Shown piece by piece: positions 32,439 through 42,065 of a stretch of 64,000 bases of DNA. The translations under genes were made by a program, and so were the position numbers. This DNA is from Polynucleobacter sp. es-EL-1 (GTDB lineage Bacteria; Pseudomonadota; Gammaproteobacteria; Burkholderiales; Burkholderiaceae). Within the stretch, counting starts at the first letter, position 1, and each line of letters begins with the position of its first letter. Location: positions 434,001-498,000 of the forward strand of contig NZ_CP061310.1 of assembly GCF_018687975.1 (NCBI RefSeq), given 5' to 3'. The notes under the pieces were generated by a model that worked only from the letters and a program-made list of their open reading frames with translations, was not told where the DNA came from and did not search any database.

Positions 32439-33842
32439 TTACCGAAGCCAGCGTAGTAAACGCTCCACACCCTTTCCATAAGGAGGGCGCGCTAACTTTG
32501 TACCTCGAAGAATATTTAAACCAAATAATCCTCGCACCTCTAAAACTGACTTACGATGACTAAATGTCTCAAAACCTGCTTTGCCATGGTATGCACCCAT
32601 GCCGCTAGCCCCAACCCCGCCAAAAGGGAGATCTTCAACTGATGCATGCAGCAAAGTGTCGTTAATAGTGACACCACCTGAGCGGGTGTTATCCAATACT
32701 TTTTGCAGTGCCTTTTTGTCCTTGCCAAACCAATAGATTGCCAGAGGTTTTGGTCGGCAATTAACATACTCGATAGCCTCGCTCATATCTTTCAGCGAGA
32801 CGATAGGAAGAATAGGGCCAAATATTTCTTCTTGCAGAATTAGAGTATCTGCTGAGACATTCTCCAAGGCAACTGGCATAAATTTTTCACTTGTATGTTC
32901 GATTTGATCAAGTAAGGGAATAACTGTTGCCCCCCGATCTTGCGCATCGCGAACGAGGTGATGCCAACGAGCTAGTTGCAGTTCATCAATTGCACTAGTC
33001 AACTCTAGGGGATTTGAAAACTGCTGTTTCGCTGCTTTTTGTAACTCTGCAATAAAAGACTTGGTGTCACTCTCTTTGATGAGTACATAGTCCGGCGCGA
33101 TGCAAGTTTGGCCACCATTAATGAGTTTTCCATAAACAATGCTTGCTGCAGCATCCTTGAGTTTGGCGGATGAATCGATGATGGCTGGTGACTTTCCGCC
33201 TAACTCCAGTGTGATTGGTGTCAGATGATCTGCAGCTGCCCGCATTACTTTTTTACCGATATCCTCTGAGCCTGTAAAGAAGAGGTGATCAAATGGAAGT
33301 GCGGCAAAGCATTCGGCTACCTCGACACCACCAGTGCTCACGCAAAATTCAGTTGGGTGAAAATACTCCTGAATTAATGAGGCCAAGAATCCTGAAGTGC
33401 GAGAGCTTCTTTCTGAAGGTTTAAGCCACACTCGATTACCAGCAGCAAAAGCTGCAATCGCTGGAATGATGGCCAGCTGTACTGGATAGTTCCAGGGGCT
33501 CATAATGCCAACGACACCCATTGATTCCATTTGAGTCCAGGCGTGGGAAGAGCCTAAAAAGCCAGGTGTCTCTACTAATTGTGGCTTTAACCACTCTTTT
33601 AAATGCTTGCGGGTGTATTTGCAGGCTTGATAAATCATTTGAAACTCAGCCAACCTGCTTTCAATGGGATTTCTGATGCCAAAGTCCGCCTCAAGTACTT
33701 TGCAGATTTTGTCTTCATTGAGCTCAATCATTTTCTCAATACGCCCAATTCGCTCGAGTCTTACCTCTAGGCTGGGATTGGGTTCTGCAGCATAAGCAGC
33801 TTTAATTTCATCTAATTGGAGTGTGAAGCGATTGATAGACAT
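32439..33842 (-). CDS. Aldehyde dehydrogenase, coniferyl-aldehyde type
   Basis: A 467-residue NAD(P)-dependent aldehyde dehydrogenase. The catalytic cysteine is in GQTCIAPDY near residue 243, and the catalytic glutamate is in TLELGGKSPAI near residue 209. MSPWNYPVQLAIIPAIAAFAAGNRVWLKPSE near 110 is the coenzyme region. The C-terminal FGGVGASGMGAYHGKAGFETFSHRKSV and the short length place it in the class 3-like group that includes coniferyl aldehyde and fatty aldehyde dehydrogenases. The substrate is not certain. The open frame begins at a TTG (33866), but the ATG at 33842 (MSINRF) fits the family. It is divergent from msrA with 53 bases between starts. Confidence 0.85.
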   Translation of the reverse strand: MSINRFTLQLDEIKAAYAAEPNPSLEVRLERIGRIEKMIELNEDKICKVLEADFGIRNPIESRLAEFQMIYQACKYTRKHLKEWLKPQLVETPGFLGSSHAWTQMESMGVVGIMSPWNYPVQLAIIPAIAAFAAGNRVWLKPSERSSRTSGFLASLIQEYFHPTEFCVSTGGVEVAECFAALPFDHLFFTGSEDIGKKVMRAAADHLTPITLELGGKSPAIIDSSAKLKDAAASIVYGKLINGGQTCIAPDYVLIKESDTKSFIAELQKAAKQQFSNPLELTSAIDELQLARWHHLVRDAQDRGATVIPLLDQIEHTSEKFMPVALENVSADTLILQEEIFGPILPIVSLKDMSEAIEYVNCRPKPLAIYWFGKDKKALQKVLDNTRSGGVTINDTLLHASVEDLPFGGVGASGMGAYHGKAGFETFSHRKSVLEVRGLFGLNILRGTKLARPPYGKGVERLLRWLR

Positions 33843-33895
33843 GGGGAGCAATAAAGTGACAAGCAAATGTTTGAATAAGGTATTAGGATAAAGCC

Positions 33896-34468
33896 ATGAA
33901 TGAAAAGATTGAAAAAAGCAGTGAGAGCTTAGAGCGTGCTACCTTAGGGGGCGGTTGTTTTTGGTGTCTTGAGGCGGTCTACCAACAGATTTCCGGGGTG
34001 CGGACCGTGATCTCGGGCTATGCTGGTGGTGCCATGCTGAACCCAGACTATGAGTCAGTTTGCTCTGGCACGACGGGCCATGCAGAAATTGTTGATGTCT
34101 ATTTTGACCCTCAGATTGTGTCTTATCGAGATTTATTAGAAATCTTTTTTGTGATTCATGATCCAACGACTTTGAACTATCAAGGCAATGATCACGGAAC
34201 GCAATATCGCTCTGTGATTTTTACGCACAGTGATGCGCAAAATAAAACTGCCCGCGAAGTAGTAAAGGAGTTAGAGGAAGCAAGAATTTATGGGAAGCCA
34301 ATCGTGACAGAAATTACTCCTGCTCCGGTGATCTACCCGGCTGAGGACTATCATCAAAATTTCTTCCGTCGAAATCCGCATCAGGGCTACTGCATGGCGG
34401 TGGTTTCGCCTAAATTAGCCAAATTTAGAGCCAAGTTTAAAAGTTTGATTGCTCCGGATTATCGCTAG
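33896..34468 (+). CDS. msrA: Peptide-methionine (S)-S-oxide reductase MsrA
   Basis: A 190-residue enzyme that repairs methionine S-sulfoxide in proteins and free methionine. The active-site cysteine is Cys21 in GGGCFWCLEAVYQ. The other family blocks are GVRTVISGYAGG near residue 35, VCSGTTGHAEIVDVYFDP near 55, FVIHDPTTLNYQGNDHGTQYRS near 86 and PAEDYHQNFFRRNP near 145. No MsrB domain is fused. It is convergent with pdxH, with 12 bases between them. Confidence 0.95.
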   Translation: MNEKIEKSSESLERATLGGGCFWCLEAVYQQISGVRTVISGYAGGAMLNPDYESVCSGTTGHAEIVDVYFDPQIVSYRDLLEIFFVIHDPTTLNYQGNDHGTQYRSVIFTHSDAQNKTAREVVKELEEARIYGKPIVTEITPAPVIYPAEDYHQNFFRRNPHQGYCMAVVSPKLAKFRAKFKSLIAPDYR

Positions 34469-34480
34469 CCTAGGGTTTGA

Positions 34481-35116
34481 TTAAGGGGCTAGTCGAGTAA
34501 TTTTCCAGTTTGAGCCATCAAATTGGTAATGAATGCGGTCATGCAGTCTGGAGGGTCGACCTTGCCAGAATTCAATTTCTGTAGGCTTTAAACGATAGCC
34601 GCCCCAATGCTCTGGGCGGGGAGGCTTGTCTCCATACTGCTGTGCAAATTTTCTTTCTGCTTCTTCTAGGAATGCTCGATTAGGAATCGCTGCACTTTGT
34701 GGGGATGCCCAAGCTCCAATGCGTGAGGCAGGTGGACGCGAATGGAAGTATTCATCGCTTTCAGCAGGAGCCACTTTTTCAACAACGCCTTTAATGCGCA
34801 CTTGCCGCTCTAGCTCATGCCAGTGAAATAGCAGCGCTGCCTGAGGGCGAATGGCCAATTCTTGACCTTTTTGGCTTTCGTAGTTGGTAAAGAAAGTAAA
34901 ACCGGCTTGGTCAGCGCCTTTTAGTAAGACAATACGGGCAGATGGGTTGCCTGCTTGGTCAGCGGTAGCTAAGGTCATGGAATTTGGCTCGGGGCACTGT
35001 GCTTTTATTGCTTGGTTAAACCATACTTGGAATAAATCCAGTGGATTGCGTGGGACCTCAGTCTCAGAGAGTTGACCGAAGGTATAGTTTTTGCGAAGTT
35101 GAGCGATGGAGTCCAT
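34481..35116 (-). CDS. pdxH: Pyridoxamine 5'-phosphate oxidase
   Basis: A 211-residue FMN enzyme that oxidises pyridoxamine- or pyridoxine-phosphate to pyridoxal phosphate. Conserved blocks are NPLDLFQVWFNQAI near residue 23, SMTLATADQAGNPSARIVLLKGAD near 43, FFTNYESQKGQELA, the FMN region RIKGVVEKVAP and SRPPASRIGAWASPQS near 123, and the C-terminal PTEIEFWQGRPSRLHDRI. The frame is open upstream to 35299 but that part overlaps tcdA; the ATG at 35116 is chosen from family length. The two divergent starts (pdxH and tcdA) are only 22 bases apart, so at least one promoter must lie inside the opposite gene. Confidence 0.95.
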   Translation of the reverse strand: MDSIAQLRKNYTFGQLSETEVPRNPLDLFQVWFNQAIKAQCPEPNSMTLATADQAGNPSARIVLLKGADQAGFTFFTNYESQKGQELAIRPQAALLFHWHELERQVRIKGVVEKVAPAESDEYFHSRPPASRIGAWASPQSAAIPNRAFLEEAERKFAQQYGDKPPRPEHWGGYRLKPTEIEFWQGRPSRLHDRIHYQFDGSNWKITRLAP

Positions 35117-35138
35117 TTTTTCAGTATAAAGAGAAGCT

Positions 35139-35891
35139 ATGGCAGAAGACAAGATTGAAGAAAGCATAGATGACCGGCATTTTGGTGGGGTGGCTCGGCT
35201 ATATGGCCCTGAGCTACGCGAGCGCTTTCGCAATGCTACGGTAGTGGTAGCTGGCCTTGGCGGCGTTGGTTCATGGGCAGCGGAAGCCTTGGCGCGCACG
35301 GCAATAGGACATCTTGTTTTAGTGGATTTTGATCACATTGCACCAAGTAATACCAATCGACAACTTCATGCGCTTGAAGGTGAGTATGGCAAAGCAAAAG
35401 TGCAGGCCATGTTTGAGCGCATTCAGAAAATCAATCCGAATATCACCCTAACGCCGTGGGATGCTTTTTTGGAACCAGAAAATCTGGATACCATCATTCC
35501 GGCTAATGCATTGGTATTGGATGCGACTGATTCCGTGCAAACCAAAATTGCTCTTGCGGTATGGGCTACCGAGCATCAACGCTCATTAGTGATGTGTGGC
35601 GCTGCAGGTGGGAAGTCTGACCCTACTTCAGTGCGTTGTGATGATTTATCCCGTACGGAACAAGATGCTTTACTGGCAAAAGTGCGTCAAGGTTTGCGAC
35701 AGGATCATGGCTTTTCTAGAAACTTAAAAAAGAAAATTGGCATTCGCGCAATTTACTCGCATGAGCCCCGTGCTGGCGTCGCTAGTGGTGGCTTAGCTTG
35801 CTCTGGATATGGCTCGACGGTCATGGTGACGGCGGCATGTGGTTTGGCAGCGGCTGCAGAGATTTTGAATCTGATTGCTGCTCAAGAATAA
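35139..35891 (+). CDS. tcdA: tRNA threonylcarbamoyladenosine dehydratase (TcdA/CsdL)
   Basis: A 250-residue E1-like ThiF/MoeB superfamily enzyme. It uses ATP to cyclise t6A37 of tRNA to ct6A. The nucleotide-binding glycine motif is VVVAGLGGVGSWAAEALAR near residue 34, followed by LVLVDFDHIAPSNTNRQLHA near 63 with the conserved Asp, Asn and Arg. The variant RFGGVARLYGPE at the start (here HFGGVARLYGPE) and C-terminal GVASGGLACSGYGSTVMVTAACGLAAA are typical of TcdA rather than MoeB or ThiF. No sulfur carrier or molybdopterin gene lies nearby, which agrees with this call. Confidence 0.9.
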   Translation: MAEDKIEESIDDRHFGGVARLYGPELRERFRNATVVVAGLGGVGSWAAEALARTAIGHLVLVDFDHIAPSNTNRQLHALEGEYGKAKVQAMFERIQKINPNITLTPWDAFLEPENLDTIIPANALVLDATDSVQTKIALAVWATEHQRSLVMCGAAGGKSDPTSVRCDDLSRTEQDALLAKVRQGLRQDHGFSRNLKKKIGIRAIYSHEPRAGVASGGLACSGYGSTVMVTAACGLAAAAEILNLIAAQE

Positions 35892-36151
35892 ATTCAGATT
35901 AAGAAAATATTTTTTCTAAAACTTCAAAACCCTTAAGGGGATTCCCTGTAGGAAGTTTCAGATTATCTTGTCATCCCAAATTTATTTTGCACTCTATCGC
36001 CCTTGTTCTTTCGGTGAGAGTCATTTTTTAGACTCCATTTTTCTACGATTTAATACTTTAGATATTTTTCTCCTCTAGTAGAGAGGGATAGTCCTCCATA
36101 GACTTTGCTTCGTTGGCAAATTGCCAATGACAAATCGAAAGGAGGTCTGTT

Positions 36152-37534
36152 TTGCAGACTGAACATACTGGATTAAAGCGGCATCTAAAAGTACGGCATA
36201 TTCGTTTGATGGCTTTGGGCTCCACCATTGGGGTTGGATTATTTTTAGGCTCTGCAAGTGCAATACAAATTGCTGGCCCATCCATACTCTTGGGATATCT
36301 CTTGGCTGGCATTGTGGCCTTTATTGTTTTGCGAACTTTAGGGGAGATGGCTGTTCATGAGCCGGTAGCTGGTTCATTTGCAGCTTATGCCAATACCTAT
36401 GTAGGTCCCCTGGCAGGCTATATGGTGGGTTGGGGCTACTGGACCTACTGGATTGTTGTTGGTATCGCTGAGGTTACTGCGGTTGGGATTTATATGGGAA
36501 TTTGGTTTCCTGATACACCCCAGTGGATTTGGGCGCTATCTTCCATTCTGATGATGGGGCTCATTAACCTTATTGCAGTCAAAGTATTTGGTGAGTTTGA
36601 ATTTTGGTTTGCCTTAATTAAAGTCGTAGCAATCGTATCCATGATTGCATTGGGCGGCTCAGTCATTTTGTTTGGTTTTACAAATGATTGGACTCCGATT
36701 GGCTTTAGTAATCTCTGGCAACACGGAGGATTCTTTCCAAATGGCATCAGTGGCATGCTACTTTCATTGCAAATGGTTTTATTTGCCTATGTTGGCATTG
36801 AGATGATTGGCTTATCGGCTGGTGAAGCAGAGAACCCACGTAAAACAATCCCAATGGCCATTGATTCCTTAGCATGGCGCATCCTGATTTTCTACATGGG
36901 TGCAATTTTAGTAATCCTAGCGATCTTTCCATGGAATGAAGTAGGCCAGCAGGGTAGTCCTTTTGTAGTGATGTTCGAGCGCATTGGTTTGCGTGAGGCT
37001 GCCGGCATCATTAACTTTGTGGTGATTACTGCAGCATTGTCATCTTGTAATGCTGGCATCTTCAGTGGCGGCCGACTCTTGTATGCCTTATCAGTCAATG
37101 GCTATGCACCATCACCCTTTGCCAAGCTGTCAACCTATGGTGTGCCACATCGGGCGGTAATGGCAACCGTAGCGGTATGTATGACCGGGGTGGTATTGAA
37201 CTACTTTGTTCCTGATAAAGCCTTTCAATACATTATGGCCGCTGTGACATTTGTAGGTTTAATGGTGTGGATTGCAATTTTGTTTACACAAATTCAATTT
37301 CGCTGCTCCCTAACTAAAGACCAAGTTGCCAAGTTGGCTTATCGCACTCCTTGGTGGCCCTATTCCTCGTGGTTCGCATTGGCTTTCATCGCATTGGTGG
37401 TGGTGTTAATGGGCTTTCATGAGGATGCTCGCATAGCCCTAGTACTAGGTCCGTGCCTATTAATGGTGTATCTCGCCATGTTTTATGTCGTTGGCTTGCA
37501 TCACAAAACAAAACTGAATCGTCAATTTAAATAA
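36152..37534 (+). CDS. Amino acid permease (APC family, ProY/AroP-like)
   Basis: A 460-residue inner-membrane symporter with about 12 hydrophobic segments. The first helix has the family sequence LMALGSTIGVGLFLGSASAIQIAGPS near residue 19, followed by LRTLGEMAVHEPVAGSFAAYA near 70 and ELIGL/SAGEAENPRKTIP-like EMIGLSAGEAENPRKTIP near 212. The start is TTG at 36152, fixed by the very strong AAAGGAGGT eight bases upstream; no ATG fits. Alanine dehydrogenase follows after 10 bases with its own AAGGAGA, so the pair likely imports and deaminates alanine. The substrate is inferred from that neighbour. Confidence 0.88.
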   Translation: MQTEHTGLKRHLKVRHIRLMALGSTIGVGLFLGSASAIQIAGPSILLGYLLAGIVAFIVLRTLGEMAVHEPVAGSFAAYANTYVGPLAGYMVGWGYWTYWIVVGIAEVTAVGIYMGIWFPDTPQWIWALSSILMMGLINLIAVKVFGEFEFWFALIKVVAIVSMIALGGSVILFGFTNDWTPIGFSNLWQHGGFFPNGISGMLLSLQMVLFAYVGIEMIGLSAGEAENPRKTIPMAIDSLAWRILIFYMGAILVILAIFPWNEVGQQGSPFVVMFERIGLREAAGIINFVVITAALSSCNAGIFSGGRLLYALSVNGYAPSPFAKLSTYGVPHRAVMATVAVCMTGVVLNYFVPDKAFQYIMAAVTFVGLMVWIAILFTQIQFRCSLTKDQVAKLAYRTPWWPYSSWFALAFIALVVVLMGFHEDARIALVLGPCLLMVYLAMFYVVGLHHKTKLNRQFK

Positions 37535-37544
37535 GGAGATCAAG

Positions 37545-38663
37545 ATGATTATTGGCTTACCTCAAGAAGTAAAAAATAATGAATTTCGTGTTGGTTTAAC
37601 ACCTGGCAATGTAAGGGGTTTGTGTAAGCAGGGCCATTCCGTATTGGTGCAACGTGGTGCGGGAGAGCAAATTGGTTTAAGTGATGAGTCCTATCGTTTG
37701 GCTGGAGCCTCCTTAATTAATAGCGCTACTGAAGTATTTTCAAAAGCGCAGATGATTGTGAAGGTAAAGGAGCCGCAACCACAGGAATGTGCCATGTTGC
37801 GCGAGGATCAAATTTTATTTACCTACCTACATTTAGCGCCCGATCCACAGCAAACAAAAGCACTAATCCATTCAGGAGCGAGCTGCATTGCGTATGAGAC
37901 TGTGACGTCTTGTAGTGGAGCCTTACCTTTGTTGGCGCCAATGAGTGAAGTGGCGGGGCGGATGTCGATTCAAGCTGCGGCGACGCATCTGGAGAAAACC
38001 CATGGTGGTCTTGGAATATTGATGGCTGGTGTTCCTGGTGTAGCTCCAGCCAAGGTTGTCATTCTTGGGGCTGGGGTAGTGGGTAAAAACGCATTGCAAA
38101 TGGCTATTGGTATGGGGGCCGAAGTGTGTATCTTTGATCGCGATATTGATCGTTTAAGGCAAATTGATACTTTATATGGCAATCGAGTGAGAACCTATTA
38201 CGCTGATCCACTCTTAGTTGAAATCGAAGTGTGTGAGGCCGATGTGGTCATTGGTGCGGTATTGCTGCCAGGCGCTGCGGCACCAAAATTGGTCACTCGT
38301 GAGATGGTGAAAAAAATGAAGTCAGGTGCGATCGTCGTTGATGTGGCAATTGATCAAGGCGGCTGTTTTGAAACCTCGCGCCCAACGACCCATGCCGATC
38401 CTACTTTTATAGTAGATGGGGTGCTTCACTATTGCGTTGCCAATATGCCTGGTGCTGTAGCTCGGACATCCACCTTTGCTTTGACAAATGCTACCTACCC
38501 ATTTGTAGAGGCACTGGCAAACAGAGGCATCATGGCTGCCTTATCTCATGATTGTCATTTACGTAATGGTTTGAGTGTCTACCAAGGTCATTTAACTTCA
38601 GAGCCAGTAGCAAAAGCTCAGAAGATTGATTTTGTTTCGGCTGATGAATTATTAGCTGCCTAA
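37545..38663 (+). CDS. ald: Alanine dehydrogenase
   Basis: A 372-residue NAD-dependent enzyme converting L-alanine to pyruvate and ammonium. The N-terminal IGLPQEVKNNEFRVGLTPGNV contains the substrate arginine near residue 15. KVKEPQPQE near 75 holds the conserved lysine, and LFTYLHLAPDP near 92 holds the catalytic histidine. The Rossmann motif VVILGAGVVGKNALQMAIGMGAEV lies near 170. The C-terminal VANMPGAVARTSTFALTNAT is also typical. It shares an operon with the TTG-initiated amino acid permease. A terminator-like hairpin follows at 38681-38714. Confidence 0.95.
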   Translation: MIIGLPQEVKNNEFRVGLTPGNVRGLCKQGHSVLVQRGAGEQIGLSDESYRLAGASLINSATEVFSKAQMIVKVKEPQPQECAMLREDQILFTYLHLAPDPQQTKALIHSGASCIAYETVTSCSGALPLLAPMSEVAGRMSIQAAATHLEKTHGGLGILMAGVPGVAPAKVVILGAGVVGKNALQMAIGMGAEVCIFDRDIDRLRQIDTLYGNRVRTYYADPLLVEIEVCEADVVIGAVLLPGAAAPKLVTREMVKKMKSGAIVVDVAIDQGGCFETSRPTTHADPTFIVDGVLHYCVANMPGAVARTSTFALTNATYPFVEALANRGIMAALSHDCHLRNGLSVYQGHLTSEPVAKAQKIDFVSADELLAA

Positions 38664-38680
38664 TCAATTCTGCAGCGCCA

Positions 38681-38714
38681 AGGGCCGATATTCAAGTGAT
38701 GTCGGCTCTTTTTA
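38681..38714 (+). terminator. Terminator-like hairpin after ald
   Basis: GGGCCGATAT and ATGTCGGCTC flank the loop TCAAGTG and are followed by TTTTT. The arms pair through GCCGA and TCGGC, with G-T pairs beyond. This ends the permease-ald transcript. Confidence 0.7.
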
Positions 38715-38796
38715 CTCTATGATTTCAGTGGCGATAAAGGACGGGTGTTGGATTCCTTTATTCTCTGTATTCACAATACTTTCACTGACTGGATTC

Positions 38797-39372
38797 ATGG
38801 ATTTTTCTGCATTAGCCCTATCTACTGGTGTAGTGGCTTTGGCCGAGATGGGTGACAAGACCCAGCTCCTGTCATTGATGCTTGCCGCGCGCTATCCCAA
38901 GCAAGCCCTAGCGATTATTGCCGGAATATTCATCGCCACCATTGCGAACCATGCTTGCGCTGCATTTTTAGGACATTGGTTAACCAGTTTTGTCAGTCCG
39001 GAAACCTTAAAGTGGATATTGGGTTTGAGCTTTCTGGGTATTGGCCTTTGGTTATTGGTGCCGGATCATATTGATGATGCTGCAGGGTCTAAGGTAGCCG
39101 ACCGTGCCTTTCAGGTCTTTATGTTGACCGTAGGACTCTTTTTCTTGGCGGAGATGGGTGATAAGACCCAGATTGCCACGATTGCATTGGGGGCGAAGTA
39201 TTCGGATGTTGTGGCAGTCACGATTGGCACCACATTGGGGATGATGTTGGCTAATGCCCCTGCAGTATGGATTGGGCAAAAATTTACCAAGCGCATGCCC
39301 ATTAAATGGGTGCACGGTATTGCAGCAATCACCTTCATTCTCATTGGGATAGCAACTTTAATTTGGGGTTAA
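38797..39372 (+). CDS. GDT1/TMEM165 family (UPF0016) cation transporter
   Basis: A 191-residue membrane protein with six to seven hydrophobic segments. It has two copies of the family signature: ALAEMGDKTQLLSLMLAARY near residue 18 and FLAEMGDKTQIATIALGAKY near residue 114. The E-x-G-D-K-T/S motif binds the cation. Family members export manganese or exchange calcium or manganese for protons; bacterial ones are usually Mn2+ exporters. The frame is open upstream to 38719, but the ATG at 38797 starts at the family N-terminus. I saw no manganese riboswitch in the 130 bases before it. pepN follows after 33 bases. Confidence 0.88.
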   Translation: MDFSALALSTGVVALAEMGDKTQLLSLMLAARYPKQALAIIAGIFIATIANHACAAFLGHWLTSFVSPETLKWILGLSFLGIGLWLLVPDHIDDAAGSKVADRAFQVFMLTVGLFFLAEMGDKTQIATIALGAKYSDVVAVTIGTTLGMMLANAPAVWIGQKFTKRMPIKWVHGIAAITFILIGIATLIWG

Positions 39373-39405
39373 GCCAAAGTTTTACGAGGGGCTTAAAATT
39401 GGCCC

Positions 39406-42003
39406 ATGAAAACAGATCTTCCACAAAGCTTTCGTAGGCTTGAATACCTCCCTCCAAATTACACCTTCGGACAGGTTGAATTAGATATCGCTCTAGATCC
39501 AGCTAGGACGATTGTGAAGAGTCACATAGAGGTATTGCCAGGAGTAAATCATGAGCAAGATATGCCCTTGGTTTTACAAGGCCATGAACTGGAATTTGTG
39601 AGCTTGCGTATTAATGGTCAGGCACATCGACAATTTGAACTCACCCCGGAAACGCTCACTATTCATGCTTTGCCAGAGGGTGGTAAGAAAGCTTTTATTG
39701 TCGAGATCATTTGCGTATGTATCCCAGAAAAAAATACCTCACTGATGGGTTTGTATGTTTCTAATGGCAACTTCTTTACCCAGTGCGAAGCGGAAGGTTT
39801 TAGAAAGATTACCTATTTCTTAGATAGGCCTGATGTCATGGCCCGGTATCGCGTTACCCTGCGTGCGCGTGAATCGGAGTGCCCAGTATTGCTTTCCAAT
39901 GGCAATTTGATTGCTACCGAGAAATTGCCTAATGGCTGGCACAGCGCTGTTTGGGAAGATCCATTTCCAAAACCATCCTATCTCTTTGCCTTGGTTGCTG
40001 GCAAGTTGGAATGCATTGAAGAGACTATTACTACAACTAGTGGTGCAAAGAAGCTCTTGCAAATTTGGGTTGAGCCACACGATCTTCCTAAAACCCGTCA
40101 TGCAATGAATTCACTCATTGCTTCAATTCATTGGGATGAGAAACGTTATGGCCTTGAGTTGGACCTTGAGCGCTTCATGATTGTTGCGGTAAGTGATTTC
40201 AATATGGGCGCTATGGAGAATAAGGGCCTCAATATTTTCAATACTAAATTTGTATTAGCACAGCCTGAGACTGCTACCGATGCCGACTTTGCCAATATTG
40301 AAAGCGTTGTAGCTCATGAGTACTTTCATAACTGGACCGGTAATCGCGTCACTTGCCAAGATTGGTTTCAACTCTCTCTAAAGGAAGGTCTTACTGTATT
40401 TAGAGATCAAGAGTTCTCAGCTGATCAAATGGGTAGTGAGTCTGGTAGAGCGGTGCGTCGCATCGAAGATGTTCGACTGTTGCGTCAACTTCAATTTCCT
40501 GAGGATGCGGGTCCGATGGCGCATCCCATCCGCCCAGACGAATATCAGGAGATTAATAATTTCTATACCGTCACCGTCTACGAGAAGGGTGCTGAAGTTG
40601 TGCGAATGTATCAAACCTTATTGGGTGTCGAGGGTTTCCGCAAGGGCATGGATTTGTATTTCAAGAGGCATGATGGGCAGGCAGTGACATGCGATGATTT
40701 CTTAGCTGCTATGGCTGATGCTAATGGCCGTGATCTGACGCAGTTCAAAAATTGGTATAGCCAGGCTGGAACGCCTAGGGTCAAGGTTGAGGAAACTTAT
40801 GATGCCAAGAGAAAAGAGTATCAGGTCACTTTGACACAGAGTCCCGCAAAGCCTGGTGATCAGTTATTCCACATTCCTTTGAGAATGCGTTTGCTCACTG
40901 CTCAAAATGATCAAGCAGAAACCTTGCTTGAACTTACCCAAGAGCGTCAGACTTGGACGTTTAGTGGTATTGCTAGTCGACCAGTGCTGTCGATGAATCG
41001 TAATTTCTCAGCGCCGATCAATCTGGATTTTGATCAGACTGAGGATGATTTATTAACCTTGTTCTCTAGCGATGATGATGCTTTTAATCGTTGGGAGGCT
41101 GGCCAAAAGCTGGCGATGCAAATGATTTTAGAAAATCGTTTGCCCGATGAAGCTTTAATTAAGGCATATCGCAATCTCCTGACGGATCCGGATTTAGACC
41201 CTAGCTTTAAGGAGTTGGCACTTACCTTGCCAGCGGAAACCTATTTATATGAGCAGTGTAAGAGTGTCGATCCCCAAAAGATCTATGCTGCGCGCCGCGC
41301 TTTCCGCCATGCGATTGCTAGCGAGCTAGGGATTGAATGGGCTGCTCTCTATCAGCAGATGCAAGCGCCTGGAGAATTTAGTCCTGATGCAGCCAGTGCT
41401 GGTAAGCGCGCCCTCAAGAATTTAGCGCTCAGCATGCTCTTAGAGGCTGACCCTGCAATCTGGGCGCCAATGGCGGTTAATCAATATCAGAATGCCAACA
41501 ATATGACAGACCGCTACGCTGCTTTAGCGGGATTGGTGATTCATGGATCAAAGTCGGCAAATGCTTGTCTTGAAGATTTCCATCAACGTTTCGCTGATGA
41601 GGCTTTGGTAGTGGATAAGTGGTTTGCCTTGCAGTCCAGTAGACCTCCAGTGGCACACATGGAGCCCACCTTAAATGAGGTGAAGCGTTTACGTGAGCAC
41701 CCCGCCTTCAAGATGAATAATCCCAATCGGGTGCGAAGCGTGATTCATGCATTTTGTTTAAATAATCCTGCGAGCTTTCATCAAGCCGATGGCAGTGGCT
41801 ATGCATTTTGGGCAGAATCAGTCCTCGCATTAGATCCCATCAACCCGCAGGTGGCTGCTCGCTTGGCGAGGGGATTAGATCGCTGGCGTCATTTTGCCCA
41901 GCCTTATCAAGGTCATATGCTGAGCGCGCTCAAGCAGGTTGCAGCATGTGAAACCCTATCGGCTGATGTTAAAGAGGTGGTTTCTAAGGCTTTAGCAAGT
42001 TAA
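39406..42003 (+). CDS. pepN: Aminopeptidase N
   Basis: An 865-residue M1-family zinc metallopeptidase that removes N-terminal residues from peptides in the cytoplasm. The substrate-recognition motif is GAMENKG near residue 268. The zinc site is VAHEYFHNWTGNRVTC near residue 303, with the second ligand glutamate in LKEGLTVFRDQEFS about 20 residues on. The YEKGAEVVRMY motif near 395 supplies the transition-state tyrosine. The length and the C-terminal helical domain (from about residue 540) match E. coli PepN. It is downstream of the GDT1-type gene and may be co-transcribed with it. Confidence 0.95.
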   Translation: MKTDLPQSFRRLEYLPPNYTFGQVELDIALDPARTIVKSHIEVLPGVNHEQDMPLVLQGHELEFVSLRINGQAHRQFELTPETLTIHALPEGGKKAFIVEIICVCIPEKNTSLMGLYVSNGNFFTQCEAEGFRKITYFLDRPDVMARYRVTLRARESECPVLLSNGNLIATEKLPNGWHSAVWEDPFPKPSYLFALVAGKLECIEETITTTSGAKKLLQIWVEPHDLPKTRHAMNSLIASIHWDEKRYGLELDLERFMIVAVSDFNMGAMENKGLNIFNTKFVLAQPETATDADFANIESVVAHEYFHNWTGNRVTCQDWFQLSLKEGLTVFRDQEFSADQMGSESGRAVRRIEDVRLLRQLQFPEDAGPMAHPIRPDEYQEINNFYTVTVYEKGAEVVRMYQTLLGVEGFRKGMDLYFKRHDGQAVTCDDFLAAMADANGRDLTQFKNWYSQAGTPRVKVEETYDAKRKEYQVTLTQSPAKPGDQLFHIPLRMRLLTAQNDQAETLLELTQERQTWTFSGIASRPVLSMNRNFSAPINLDFDQTEDDLLTLFSSDDDAFNRWEAGQKLAMQMILENRLPDEALIKAYRNLLTDPDLDPSFKELALTLPAETYLYEQCKSVDPQKIYAARRAFRHAIASELGIEWAALYQQMQAPGEFSPDAASAGKRALKNLALSMLLEADPAIWAPMAVNQYQNANNMTDRYAALAGLVIHGSKSANACLEDFHQRFADEALVVDKWFALQSSRPPVAHMEPTLNEVKRLREHPAFKMNNPNRVRSVIHAFCLNNPASFHQADGSGYAFWAESVLALDPINPQVAARLARGLDRWRHFAQPYQGHMLSALKQVAACETLSADVKEVVSKALAS

Positions 42004-42065
42004 GACTGCCACAAACAAGGCAAAATAGCGTAATCGCAAAATAAACCAATCTGGAGAATCTTCCT

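Noticed and set aside
35117..35299. N-terminal extension of the pdxH frame
   Set aside because: It overlaps the tcdA coding region and is low in similarity to any PdxH start.
35892..36151. A structured RNA in the 260 bases before the amino acid permease
   Set aside because: Only short hairpins are visible (arms CCTCT/AGAGG near 36075 and TTGGCAA/TTGCCAA near 36112-36126); nothing matches a known riboswitch class.
38664..38796. A manganese (yybP-ykoY) riboswitch before the GDT1-type gene
   Set aside because: The 133-base gap holds a terminator-like hairpin, and I could not find the conserved riboswitch loops.
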